Counted from the first letter of the stretch, positions 35,410 to 46,810 are shown. The stretch: DNA of 64,000 bases from Dryomyza anilis (GCA_951804985.1 OX638131.1:89850349-89914348); one strand, 5' to 3'. Made by a program: numbers and translations. Notes: generated from the letters alone by a model not told the origin.

Positions 35410-36143
35410 TTATACCCTACACTAAGAGTGAAAGGGTATATTCAGTTTGGTACGCCGTTTGTAACACCCAGAAGGAAGCATCTCCGGTATGGAAAAGTAT
35501 ATATATTCTTGATCAGCATGACCTCCTGAGTCGATTTAGCGATGTCCGTCTGTCCGTCTGTCTGTCCGTCTGTCTGTCTGTCCGTCTGTCTGTCTGTTGA
35601 AATCCCTAAGACTTTTAAAATTGAAGAGCTAGATAAATGAAACTTATAACTTAGATTACTAATATACCTACGCTGTATGTGCGAAAAAATTGGCGAGATC
35701 GGTCCATTGTGACCTATGATCCGACCACTTATGTTCAAATACCTCATATAAAATTTACATATACAGATCAATTTACTGTATACGTGCTTAGGTAAACTTT
35801 TTTGGTCAAATATGTATTGACATCATGCTCAAATACATGATAATAATGTTTTCCGGCGAAAAGACTTGTGGTTCACCAAAAAAGAAATCGATATTCGGTA
35901 CACCTACCCATATGTAAATATGGGTATCAAATGAATGGAAATTCTTCAGCGATTGAATGTTTGTAGTTATTTTCAGGATTCGTATACCCTGGTGACCTAT
36001 ATATCACTTTGAATGGTAACCACACATATGTGTAGGGTATTTATAGTCGGCTTAGACCGACTATAATTTTGATAATCCGAACTATCATAATTACACCTAC
36101 TTTAAAATTTCCCATGTGATCTAACCTTCCCAACTGGTTTTTA
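35410..36143 (+). mobile_element. DINE-1/mini-me-like element, copy 3
   Basis: Near-identical to copy 2 over most of its length. GTCY array at 35545-35598 and hairpin TATAGTCGG-CTTAGA-CCGACTATA at 36042-36065. It differs by small indels, for example an added TTGGCGAGA near 35690. Confidence 0.75.
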
Positions 36144-36931
36144 ATTAAAACACTCTTAAAGAATGAGTGTATAATAAAAAAAAAACAACATAAACATTAT
36201 TTTTTGAACAGTACTTGATATATTTTTAAAAGATTTGTTGGAATTGTGAAAAGTTCTAAAAATTTCCTATTATGCTATCTAAAATAATTTAAATGCCTCA
36301 AAATAAGTTTCATGTAAAAAAAAACGTTTAGTCAAAATTCTATTTTACATTAAATATTTTGTATTAAATGTGATACACTTAACAATTTATACTGGGGTGA
36401 CTGGAGAACAAAGCAGCGCAAACCAGCTCGCATGAAGTCCTACGATCGACTGATAGCTTTCGTAGGTTACACGCACTTATATTCGCTGCACTCGCTCAAA
36501 CTCTAAAAATCCTCTCACCATTTCCGCTTCAGCGATCTGCCCCTCGTCAAGCACCTTGCGTGCTGACCAGTGTAGATATTTATGTTTTTATAATTAGTAT
36601 TGAATCAATGAAAAAATTGTACGAAATTGAAAAAAAATGTACTGATTTTTTTGTATTTCGAGATTGTCTTTGTTCGAGATTAAGTAATTTAACATATTTT
36701 AATGGAATTTCTTTCAAAATACCATTAATAACAGTTTTTAATGAATTTTCATTTGTTTTGTAGTTATAAGTAGTAGAAAATATAAAAAAATTAATATTTG
36801 TAGAGAGTTTATCAAGCTTTCAAATAAAAATGCAATAATGCAGGATACTGACCACAGGCTGGATACTGACTGAAATTGTAGCTATAAAATGGCATTGTGA
36901 TAGGAAGAGGTGAATGAAGACTCATGCAGTC
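36144..36931. other. Unique stretch
   Basis: GC-richer at 36390-36560, without a coding frame of note. GGATACTGAC occurs twice (36843, 36861) just before the hairpin. Confidence 0.4.
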
Positions 36932-37024
36932 CTTTAGACAAATCACTGAACTGGTCTTCAATTGGGGAATTTTAAACAGAATCAAATTCTTCAATTGAAG
37001 ACCAGTTCAGTGATATGTCTGAAG
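36932..37024. ncRNA. Near-perfect 41-bp hairpin, pre-miRNA-sized candidate
   Basis: The left arm (36932-36972) contains ATCACTGAACTGGTCTTCAA and the right arm (36984-37024) its inverse TTGAAGACCAGTTCAGTGAT. The loop is 11 nt. Deviations seen are one A/A mismatch and a few G-T pairs. Size and shape fit a miRNA precursor, though animal precursors usually pair less perfectly, so a hairpin siRNA source or a tiny MITE is also possible. Strand is undetermined and expression unknown. Confidence 0.5.
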
Positions 37025-38377
37025 AGTAAACTTGCCTATTGGTTTCATATAAAGGGACAGAACAAGAACCGATTCATATTATTTTTCTGTAGGTATAATA
37101 GTTTAGGAGTTGCTCTGGGTCATTTTCGTACATAAAATCAAATTTTTCTTGCCAGATATATTGTACCGAAAATGTCTCCGTAGTATGAACGTACTTTTGA
37201 GATGAAAATGTACTGAAATCAGTACAATTGTATCGAACTTATCATCACTGACGAGCACAATGCCCGTACGGGCTGAGTTAGGCATCCCTAGTATAAAGCA
37301 ATGAAAAAATATTTGTCGTTTTTTTTATATTTTACATTTTAATTGAGTATTATACTTGAGTTAATAAACACCAACTATTTTTCAGTTCTTTAAATGCTCT
37401 GTCGACTTCATAGATGTACGTAGTAAGAAAAACATCAAAAATACCGATAATACACGCCACAATTACATCGCCACAATTTTAATGCAATCGCTATACCGAA
37501 AAAATTACTGTAGTAAATTATATAACATTTATATGTTTGTTTTGAAAAAATTGTAGGCCTACTACATTTAGTTGATTTTTAAATATATTTCATTTTATTC
37601 GACTTAATGTTACTACACCATGTATTGAAAATTCGTTCAAGACATATTGCAAAAACTGTATTATTGTTTCATTTTTTTTGCTTTTATTTTTATTATTTGA
37701 AATTCGTGTGAACGCACGAAAAACGTATTACGAAAGATCATTCATCGTATAGGTATAAACGAATTCGTTGGCTAAAAATTGCAGAAACTGGTTTTTCACA
37801 CACACGATCAGACATACGACGGACGAAATTACGAAGTTTTCAAAAAATAAAACTCAAGCAGCCCAACTGACTGAAACGAGAACTAGTGATGCCACTTAAT
37901 TGAACCAAGTGATTCAACCAACTGAATGTTTATGTTTTTGAAAATAAAAACTTAAAAATAAAAGTTGTCAACTCTGCAGAGAGAGTAATATACATATAAA
38001 CTCTCTGAGAAGACACATCATTTTCTGACTGCTTGTTATTGGTAGCCACATGATGAAGGTGCTGAACGGTAAATTTGTTGTTGTTTTCAGTGATATCATT
38101 TTTCGCTTTTCGCCTGTATTCTGTTCAGGCAGTAAGAGTTAATATGCCATCAGTATATATGACATCTTTATTGTGAAATAAATGCAGATTAGAGTAAAAT
38201 TAAAAGCATATGTATTAATTTTTCGACATATTTCAGAACGTTTAAATAAAGACAAAGTTTACAAATGTATTAAATTTTTTATAGAAATGCAAACAAATTA
38301 TGTAGTTATTTCCCATACAAAAACAACTACATCAATTTAGTAAAAACAAATGCATATGCTTTTGGACGTAAGTCAAA
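37025..38377. other. Unique stretch
   Basis: AT-rich with scattered GC-richer bits (37690-37900). No gene or repeat recognised. Confidence 0.4.
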
Positions 38378-38466
38378 TAATAATAATAGTTTGGCACTAT
38401 AATTCGAAGAATCTAGGCTGAGCTCTCTTACGATTTGAGCTGTGCGTATGATATTTGTACTCAAAG
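38378..38466 (-). repeat. tRNA-headed SINE, tail fragment
   Basis: AATAATAATAGTTTGGC, then GAGCTGTGCGTATGATATTT. Only the tail-proximal 90 bp remain. Confidence 0.65.
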
Positions 38467-39272
38467 TAAATTAAATACATATGTATTTATTTATTTAAAA
38501 GACATTTTTATTTATGTAGGTAATACCTGAATGGAAACAAAAATATATGTCGCAAACGAAATTTTGGACAGAGGTGAAGCTATTATACCAATTGTGAGAT
38601 AAATACTGTGATCGTAAATTTATGCAATAAGTTAATTTAAAAATACAAAACCGCCTTTAATATTATCGATCTATATATTTTTATTGCGATAGAACAATTT
38701 CAACATATATTGAACCATGATTACTGACATATTATCGACTGCGCGAAGAGCGGCTTTCGAGGAATTACAAATTTGAAAATTTGTATGAATTAATAATTCA
38801 AGAACAAAGATTTTAGAGTATGCCACATGAATGTGCTGCTAAGATTAAAAATACAGCTGCACTTTAAATGTGACTTTTAGGCTTCATTGTACTCTTGCGT
38901 TTGACTGGTCATAACTTTGACCACATCACTCTAAATTTTATGCGATTTTTTCTGAATATTAGTTAAATTATTCTCAAAGGAATACAAAAGAAATCAAATC
39001 GAAAATTCGAATCTTAAAAAAAGTTGAAGTCCAAAATATATAGAAAAATACGTTAATTCTCATATATTTGTTTTACGTAATAACTCGAAAACTTTAGGCA
39101 ATCAGCAAAAACTGAGTATGAGGTCGTGATTAGAATCTTGATGTTAATCGGAAAATTGTAGTAAAATCGAAGTTAAATTATTGTTGTTGTGCTGTCTAAT
39201 TAATATCGTTAACAAATATTATTAAAACTAAAATATTTCTGAAATGCTAATAAGTTTCATTCTTTTTTTCAG
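38467..39272. other. AT-rich stretch upstream of the DIP coding start
   Basis: Ends in a good acceptor (TCATTCTTTTTTTCAG at 39257-39272). Nothing else is recognised. Confidence 0.45.
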
Positions 39273-39409
39273 ATAAAAAATTTAAATAAAAAGAAATAAC
39301 AGAATTAAATAACTGTAAAAAATTTGTAAATAAAAAATATTATATTTAATATAAATGCAAAACAAAATAAAGTGTGATTCATTGTTGAAAAATAAAACAA
39401 CTTTGCAAA
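39273..39409 (+). other. Probable 5'UTR part of the first coding exon of the DIP gene
   Basis: Follows a pyrimidine-rich acceptor ending at 39272 and runs into the ATG at 39410. AT-rich and non-coding apart from a short upstream frame. The acceptor is predicted by eye; transcription could instead start nearby. Confidence 0.4.
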
Positions 39410-39417
39410 ATGATTAA
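39355..39417 (+). promoter_or_regulatory. Upstream reading frame overlapping the DIP start codon
   Basis: ATG at 39355, 20 codons and TAA at 39415-39417, one frame off and overlapping the main ATG by 8 bases. Its context (ATAAATGC) has A at -3. If the leader is transcribed, ribosomes reading it terminate just past the main start, which could lower DIP translation. Confidence 0.35.
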
Positions 39418-39527
39418 AATACCAACAACTTTTATACAACCACAATCATCATGGCTGTTTACCATGCTGATTCTCATGTGCCACAAAAGTAATTTTAATG
39501 TAATCGAAATAGCAGCGGATGTGATAA
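39410..39527 (+). CDS. DIP: DIP-family Ig receptor, first coding exon (signal peptide)
   Basis: Encodes 39 residues plus one base of codon 40. The ATG has a fly-type context (GCAAAATGA). Residues 15-24 (WLFTMLILMC) form the hydrophobic core of a likely signal peptide, expected for a secreted or GPI-anchored Ig receptor. The donor is GTGAGT at 39528, phase 1, and joins the phase-1 acceptor at 39814 to rebuild a Thr codon followed by DPKF, the usual start of the first Ig domain in DIPs. The 286-bp intron is of normal fly size. DIPs are neuronal surface proteins that bind Dpr partners to guide synaptic matching. The leader itself is not family-diagnostic: the call rests on matching phase and position. 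Moderately sure. Confidence 0.6.
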
Positions 39528-39813
39528 GTGAGTATAATATAAATTTACCACAAATACACTTTCGCAAATGTCATTAAAACTAAAAAGATTATTATGCATT
39601 TAAAATAAGAGTTTAAATAATTTTAATGTTTGAATGTGATAACTTCTTAAGAAGAGGTTATTAAATTCAAATTTTATTTCTTCAGACTTTTTAAAATGTT
39701 ATGATATATGTTATGACGGACATTTTTTTAATAAATAATTATTTCTTTAATGCCTCAATTTATAGAATTTAACATTCAATACACTTTATATAAACCTATC
39801 TTTTTTTATACAG

Positions 39814-39911
39814 CGGATCCAAAATTCAGTTTTCCAATTGCAAATGTAACCGCCTCCGTGGGCCGTGAGGCGTTTCTCACATGTGTTGTACAGGACCTGG
39901 GCTCTTATAAG
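39814..39911 (+). CDS. DIP: DIP-family Ig receptor, second coding exon (Ig1 N-terminal strands)
   Basis: Encodes DPKFSFPIANVTASVGREAF followed by LTCVVQDLGSYK, bounded by a TTTTTTTATACAG acceptor and a GTAAGT donor (39912). It supplies strands A to C of the first V-type Ig domain, including the first disulphide cysteine (LTC) and a likely N-glycosylation site (NVT). The phase is 1 in, 0 out. The next coding exon begins VAWL with the core Trp, so the domain is split between its cysteine and tryptophan, the arrangement recalled for fly DIP genes. The DPKF start and the CVV-DL-S-K pattern are typical of DIP-eta/zeta/iota. The exact paralogue cannot be settled from one domain. The following intron is 9.5 kb and full of repeats. 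Confidence 0.9.
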
Positions 39912-40644
39912 GTAAGTAACTATAAAACACAAGGAAACAATAATATTTCATTTAAAGACAGAATACAAAGCCTGAGTCATAGAAAGGTAATATTATGTAC
40001 CACAAATCGAATCTGAAATGAGCAATATTTCGGCATCTATTGTGCCAAGTATACCTATCATTTATGGCCATCACATGTTGTATTTGCCGTCAATCATTAA
40101 CATGTTCAGACTGAAATACCATTCATTAGTATTGTTGCCTAATTGGCAATTGTGTGATATATCGCTTCATAATCAGCAATTGCTAATAAGTACAATGAAA
40201 CACAAACTTCTATTAGAATCTAGCGAATAGTTCAGGAATACCGAAAATTTGCTGAATATGAAAGACGTATTCCAACACAGAAAAAAATCATCAGTAGAAA
40301 CCGAAACCGAGAAACCGATTACACGACAAGATTCAGCAACCTTTAAGATTTAAGATGTGAAAATATGGATAAGTTGGTAACTCTGGAAGTTCCTTTTTTG
40401 ATCCGTTTTTCAAGCTGATATGTTATAATTTTGATAAATGAGTCACGTTAGAGCGGTTTTTACGATAATTCACGAACGTGATTTTTCACAGAGAAACCGA
40501 TTACACGACAAGATTCAGCAACCTTTATGGGTTAAGATGTGAAAATATGGACAAGTTGGCAACACTGGAAGTTCCTTTTTTGATCCGTTTTTCAAGGTGA
40601 CATGTTATAATTTTGATAAATGAGTCACGTTTGAGCGGTATCAT
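39912..40644. other. DIP intron, proximal part with a local tandem duplication
   Basis: Contains a duplicated block: GAAACCGATTACACGACAAG at 40311 and again at 40494, each followed by TTCAGCAACC and GAAGTTCCTTTTTTGATCCG (period about 183 bp). A CACAGAAAAAAATCATC end-like sequence lies near 40276. Non-coding. Confidence 0.7.
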
Positions 40645-41485
40645 AAAATCATAAATATTATGATTTTTCTACCAACTACCAGATTCATCATATTGATATT
40701 ACGGTTCATTAAATGATATATTGATGAATGTATTCATTATCATAGTGATAAACCAAATATGCAATACAATGAATTTGAATAATCAGCAAATATATGAATA
40801 AATATTTTTGTTTGATAAATTTTTCATAATATTTATGAATATAATATGATGAATATTGTTGAACTAAAAAAAAAGAAAACACATTTTTTATCGAAAAAAA
40901 AAATTTTTTTTGTTTTTTTTTAATATTGTTTTTTTTTCAAAATGTTTCTAAAAAAATTCTTTTCAAAAAAAAATAAAATCAAATTTTTTTTATATTTATT
41001 TAATTTAAAAAAAAATAGTTTTAAATTTTTTTTACAATTTTTTTGTCTGATAATTTTTTTTAAATATGTTTTTTATAACTTTTTATAAATAAAAAGTTGT
41101 ATATAAATATATTAGAAAACTAATTTATGTGTAAAAGAAATAACATATAAGAACAACTTGAGGACTGAGAAGAACGGCAACAAATGCACGAAAAATAAAT
41201 ATTTTTTATAAAATTTGGTTTGAAAGTATGGCAATTTGGTTTTATGAACAGCATTTATTCAATATGAAGTTCATATATGTTGTATTTTATGTTTTATTAA
41301 TTAATATGATGAAACGTATGCGTCACACACAATTCATCATATTGAAGAACACCTTTCCGACAGTTATCAAGCGTTTATCCTGTTTTTGATCGCATTCATA
41401 ACATTGATATCATTAGTCTTTAATTTATGTATGGTTCTTGAACGGAACGGAATTCATCAATGTGATGTACTTTTTTTTGTGATCT
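40645..41485 (+). repeat. Family D MITE-like repeat, intronic copy, plus orientation
   Basis: The most complete copy. It has ACCAACTACCAGATTCATCA, a long A/T tract, TTTATGAACAGCATTTATTC and a right part with AACATTGATATCATTAGTC and GGAATTCATCAATGTGATGT. It lies within the DIP intron between the second and third coding exons. Confidence 0.7.
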
Positions 41486-41540
41486 GAATACGTAGACATT
41501 ATTGAGTGGGTTTCAAATTCAAAACTGCAACGTTTAAATA

Positions 41541-42165
41541 CAGAAAAAAAATTAACATCATATTGATGAATTCCGTTCTTCAAACCATGATTCATTGTAT
41601 TGCTGAACCGTTCATAATATGAATGACTAACGACATAATTGTAATGAATGCTATCATAAGTATGATGAACGCTTGGTAACTGTCGAAAAAGTGTTCTTCA
41701 ATATGATGAATAATACATTTCATCATATTGATGTACAGCAACATAAAATACAACATATATGTACTTCATATTGAAGAATGCTATACATTAAACGAAATTG
41801 CCATACTTCTCAGTTCTCAAGTAGTTCTTTCTTATATAATGCTGGCTCGACATGCATAAATTAGTAAAATGTTTTCTAATACATTTATTTATAATTACAA
41901 CTTTTTATTAATAAAAAGTCATATTTATATAAAAATATATATAAAAAAAATATGTTTAGAAAAAAAATTATAATTTTTTTTTGTTTTTTTTTTTTTTGTT
42001 TAAATTTTTCGGAAAAAAGTTTTTTTTTGAAATTTTTTTTTTAGTTACATTTTTTCACATTCATATATATAATGAATGTGGTATCCATATGATGAATCTG
42101 TTAGTTGGTAGACAAATTCATAATATTTATGAATAAATACATCATATTGACGAATTATTTTTTTA
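41541..42165 (-). repeat. Family D MITE-like repeat, intronic copy, minus orientation
   Basis: The inverse of the preceding copy, beginning CAGAAAAAAAATTAACATCA and GATGAATTCCGTTCTTCAAA and ending GAATCTGTTAGTTGGTAG. Only about 55 bp separate the two copies, forming a large intronic inverted repeat. Confidence 0.7.
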
Positions 42166-43697
42166 TGTACGATAAGTGTAAAATGATGACCAAAGGATAT
42201 TTTCAAATACATATTTTGAATGTTATATGAACTGATATGGAACAATAAAACTGTTATTATACTAAGTAATTTAATTTATATTTCCCAAAACCAGCTAATT
42301 TAGGAAGTGGTAAAAACCATCAGCACACTAATGTTCTTAGATTTGCCACCATGGGGAGCTCATAACACAAAAACCAAATTCGCTTAATTTTCAATTTACG
42401 CACATTTATGGCTATCCACTGACTGAGATTCGTAGATCATTCATAAAGACAAAGACCAACCAAACAAAATTCCATTGTTTTCTCTATTGAGCCCCTTGAT
42501 GTTCAAACATGAGAGGTAATGGTTAAACATGCATTCTGTATTACTGTTCGGCACTACAGAATCTGCCTAAATGTGAAGGCGTTACCGAAAAATGATTTTC
42601 TCAATTAAGCCTTAAAGATAATCGAGCAGACCCTGGAGAATAATTATTATGTGGTTATTGTTGTCGTCGTCGTTTTTCTTTATTTTTATTTTCCGCTTGT
42701 GGGTATTGAAAGCAAGCTTTCGTTATATTCGACGCCGACTCTTTTTTTTAATATGCTTCATTTGTCTTCTTAATTTTCACAACTTTTGTTTGTTGAGTTG
42801 GCTGCTTGTTTGAGGGTGGCTGCTGTGATTATTATTAATAAATGAGAGCCGTTTTCCGTATGCCTACCGCACATTATAACCTTTTGTGTGTGCATTTGTT
42901 TGGTACCTTTGTATTTAGGGTTTTTTATTTGTTTTTATGTTTGGTTTGTAAGGTTTTCTTTTTTTTATTATCGACAAGCTGGATGTAGACGGGTCTTGTG
43001 TCGTTTTTAAGTAATTGCTTTCATTAGTAGAAACATCATCGTCATCATTAAAACAAATGAGTTAAACAGGGGGCTTTATGAATTAGGGTACTTACGTGCT
43101 TAAAGAGATAATGAAGTGCATAATGTGTTTGTGCAGCTTTGTTGGACGATTTATAAGTAGTAATTGCTATGTGTCTCGAGGTAGTACAAATCTGAAATTA
43201 GAATGCAAAACAAATATTAATAATAGTATGAATACTATAGATATATAACTGTCAATATAAAAATTAAAAATTTAAATCAAAGTGAATACAACATATATGT
43301 AGAAAACATAAACATTGTTAAATGATGTCTTTATTAATAGATACAATAATTTATATTTTAGAAATACGTAAAATAAAAAAAGCTAACGTTTAGTTGTTAG
43401 CTCAAAAATTACGTATAGTTGTTAGTCAAAAATTATTAGAATTCAAATCGGTATTACAAAATAACGTTCAACGAAATTATGGTAAACGAAAAAAGTAATA
43501 ACCTGAAATAAAACGTATGAAAAAGTGCCCAAATTTATCACGCAAAATATTCTCAATGAAGTAATTGGCAAGAGAAATGATATAACCGATCAAAATAAAT
43601 AAAATAACCCCTAAAGTACTAATTAGAAATGGGAGTATAACAGGAATACTGTCCGATATATTTGGAATATTTTCTTTTACGAGTTTCACCCAATATA
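42166..43697. other. DIP intron, unique part
   Basis: Mixed composition at 42290-43150, the least repetitive intronic stretch, so the best place for conserved regulatory elements (inference). Small frames only; one of 70 codons at 43477-43689 on the minus strand is hydrophobic but lacks a recognised motif. Confidence 0.45.
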
Positions 43698-44003
43698 ATA
43701 TAATAGTTTGGCGCTACAGTCCTGTATAGAACTTCGGCCGAGCTTTCTCACCATTTTGAGCTGTGCGTGTTATATTTGTACTCAAAGTGGTGGGACCTAC
43801 AGTTTATTGCCGAATCCGAACGGCGGGTGAGAGCTTTTCATAGGCAATGGTTTTACTCTCGTAGGTTTGCCATTTACTGACGAGAGGTAGCGCGGTATAG
43901 AAAAATGTTTCTATGAAAAGATGTTGTTAGCCTCAGTCCAGGATTGAACCGGGGACCTTTCGGCTCGCAGTCCAACGCACTAACCACTGAGCTACCGCGG
44001 CTA
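43698..44003 (-). repeat. tRNA-headed SINE, full-length copy
   Basis: The reverse complement begins AGCCGCGGTAGCTCAGTGGT (A box), then GGTTCAATCC (B box), GGGGC/GAGGCTAACAACATC, the GGTGGGACC body, and an ATT-type tail at 43698. The clearest complete copy, together with 46223. Confidence 0.9.
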
Positions 44004-44203
44004 CCCAAACACAAACAAAGTTAGAGTTCATCATGAATGAAATAACTCCCTAAGAGTATGAAACAATTCGCAAATATTATGAAACCAGCAGAGACGTATT
44101 TTTATTTGTGTTATATGTGAGTAACCAAAAAAAAAGTAATTCTGTCCCAAAACAACTTTTCCCAAAGGCGATTCTTTGGACTATTCTAAAAATAATAGTT
44201 TGG

Positions 44204-44455
44204 AGCTACAGTCCTATAAGAACTTAGGTAATTGTGAGCTGCTCGTGTTATATTTTTAATCAAAGTGGTGGGACCTACAATTTAATACTGAATCCGAACG
44301 GCGGGGTGAGAGCTTTTCTTAGCCAATGTTTATAGAAAATGTTTTCTATGAACAAGATTTTGACAGTCACAGGGATTGAACCCGGGACCTTTCGGCTCGT
44401 AGTCCAACGCACCAGCTACTTTTTGACTCGTAGTTCCACGCAACAACCAAACGAA
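44204..44455 (-). repeat. tRNA-headed SINE, diverged copy
   Basis: AATAATAGTTTGGAGCTACA at the tail end, GGTGGGACCTACAATTTAAT in the body, and GGGATTGAACCCGGGACC at the head. Several deletions, and an extra partial head-like duplication near 44410. Confidence 0.75.
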
Positions 44456-44663
44456 CCTCCGATGCTACTTGGACTATTTTAACGTGGACTATTCTTCCCC
44501 GTAGTATTCTTCGTTATAAAATATTCCCATAGAAAATGCTTTACCGGAAAATATTTTACCAGATAATACATTCGCGATACTTATTCCTCGAGATATTGGG
44601 GATTATTTCATTGTAGGACCCAAAAAAAAACAATGATTTTGGAAGTTATTTCATATGAAATAA

Positions 44664-45002
44664 CCCAGCAAACCAAACGATAATTTTACGATATCGAAAC
44701 GATATCATTAATAGGTTCAAACTGTCGCTTTCGATAATCTATAATGATACGAAAACGATGGGGTTTTCGATAAAAACGAACCTGTCTAAAACGATATCGT
44801 TGTTTTTGTCGTTAGAGATATCGAGATTATGTCATAAATGGACTTATTTTCGATAAACAAATTTTATTTGTTTAGAAAATTTTATTTTTTGACAAAAAAT
44901 ATAAAGAACACGTAATTAAATTTTCAAATACTTTGTGTTTTTTATCTAAAATTTATCATTATTATATCGAATTTAAAAATTATCGTCAAATGGTTTGCAG
45001 GG
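44664..45002. mobile_element. 339-bp TIR element rich in ACGATATCG
   Basis: Ends CCCAGCAAACCAAACGATAA and TTATCGTCAAATGGTTTGCA-GGG are inverted (11-bp tip CCC(A/T)GCAAACC, then CGATAATTTT shared). ACGATATCG or its variants occur repeatedly inside. No clear target duplication and no coding region. Confidence 0.6.
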
Positions 45003-45765
45003 AAGACACAAAATAGTATGACAAATGAGTTAAATTGGGTTATTAAGATCACGTCAAAGTGAAAAAATATTAATAATTTATTTATATGGGAACCCTGTAT
45101 GATCACACAATTATTCGACTGTATAATTGGACATTTTTATACTTAGTAATTTGAAAAATCTCAAAGAAACCCATTTGTTTACAAAACAAAAATTAAAGTG
45201 ACGCACTACCTGAAAAATTATAGAGCAATACATTTTTTAACAAAACATTCTACATATTACTTAGTTTAGTTCTATATAATTCCCAAAATTGTCCTTCTAT
45301 TAAAATTATATAAAAACAGAATGAAAGGAATACTTTCTAAATTTTAAAGACATGTCATTTGTAAATCTGTAGAATAAATGAACGGTAACATCAACAAACT
45401 AAATAAATATTGTTAGGGTAAAATTTGTATATGTATTAAATCGGATATTTAAAAATGTATTTCATATTTTATATTTTAAAATAATCTTTAAAACTATTAA
45501 TTAAATACGTATAAATATAGACAATTCAAGCACAATAATTAAAATTCAAGCACAACAACTGAATACTATATTATTAGCATAAATGTAGTTTTTATTCTTC
45601 ATTTACGAAATGCTTTCGATCGCTTATACACTCATTTACACACGCAAGCATGCGAACTTGTTCACACAATTCACACACAATAAACACAGGTACACGGAGG
45701 GAAATAAACTACTTAAACTAGAAAGGAATTCGACTCGAATGAAAAACAGCAGAATTTCACTAATA
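45003..45765. other. DIP intron, AT-rich part
   Basis: No repeat or coding frame recognised beyond a 76-codon frame at 45610 that runs into the adjacent MITE. Confidence 0.4.
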
Positions 45766-46104
45766 ACGGGTTTTTCAATAAGAGCGCTACAAAAGTTTTT
45801 TCAAGGGTTTTTCAACAGGGACGCTACAAAAGTAGAGTGACGGAGACAGCAAACGACGCCATTTTTCTCGTCGCTCTTTTGACATTTCTCTTCAGTAAGG
45901 TTTGCCATTTTATGATGGAAAGATATACGAGCCAACAACGAGTCGAAATTATTAAAATTTACTACCGAAATTCGAATTCGTATATTTTTCCATCATGAAA
46001 TGTTAAACCTTACTGAAGAGAAATGTCAAAAGTGCGGCAAGAAATATGGAGGCGTTGCTGTCCCTGTCGCTCTACTTTTGTAGCGTCCCTGTTGAAAAAC
46101 CCTT
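45766..46104. mobile_element. rosa-mariner-derived palindromic MITE
   Basis: Begins with a copy of the 3' end of the rosa element (GGGTTTTTCAATAAGAGCGC, 45768), followed at 45805 by its 5' end (GGGTTTTTCAACAGGGACGC) and the first about 165 bp, including the transposase ATG. It then has the same 5' end inverted, finishing GCGTCCCTGTTGAAAAACCC. The arms are about 145 bp around a loop of about 50 bp near 45950. Here codon 8 of the transposase start is CAA, not the TAA of the 15010 copy. Confidence 0.85.
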
Positions 46105-46222
46105 TATCTATAATATTCACTAAAATTCTATTATATACTATCTGAATATTAAGAAAGCAAATAACTTAGTTCTAAAAAAGGAAACAACATTTATTCTCCT
46201 GGATTTGGAGAAGTTAATTTAA

Positions 46223-46503
46223 TAATAATAATAGTTTGGCGCTACAGTCCTGTATAGAACTTCGGCCGAGCTCTCTCACCATTTTGAGCTGTGCGTGTTA
46301 TATTTGTACTCAAAATGGTGGGCGGGTGAGAGCTTTTTCATAGGCAATGGTTTTACTCTCGTAGGTTTGCCATTTACTGACGAGAGGTAGCGCGGTATAG
46401 AAAATGTTTCTATGAAAAGATGTTGTTAGCCCCAGTCCAGTCTTGAACCGGGGACCTTTCGGCTCGCAGTCCAACGCACTAACCACTGAGCTACCGCGGC
46501 TCA
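46223..46503 (-). repeat. tRNA-headed SINE, near full-length copy
   Basis: Same structure as 43698: the reverse complement begins AGCCGCGGTAGCTCAGTGGT. It lacks about 25 bp of the body between ATGGTG and GGCGGGTGAG. The tail is AATAATAATAATAG. Confidence 0.9.
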
Positions 46504-46559
46504 GTGTTGACTATTAAACACCAAAAAGAACACGCAAAATTGATGATTCTTCTCAGAAT

Positions 46560-46810
46560 GTTTTCATCATTCTTGCTTTGTCTGTAATATTCGTTCGTAT
46601 GCTTTGTTTTGCAATGTCGCCATCTGTTTGTTAGTCTGCCTGTCTATCGTTCAAAAGTAACTAAGAGCATTATTCTTGATATGCAGAGATTATATTCTTA
46701 GGCATAAAAAATAACTAAGAATAATTATTCTTGATATGCAGATATTATGTTCTTAGGTATTAAAAAATTAACTAAGAACAATTATTCTTTACATTCAGAG
46801 GTTTTTTCCT
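46560..46810. repeat. Short tandem repeat block shared with 59300-59725
   Basis: Three units of about 65 bp: AACTAAGARCAWTTATTCTT followed by GATATGCAGA and ATGTTCTTAGGTAT. Preceded by CTTTGTCTGTAATATTCG and CGCCATCTGTTTGTTAG, as at 59440. Confidence 0.7.

Noticed and set aside
39750..40016. Single-exon 88-codon protein from 39750
   Set aside because: The frame reads through the acceptor and donor of the second DIP exon; only 39814-39911 is conserved Ig sequence.
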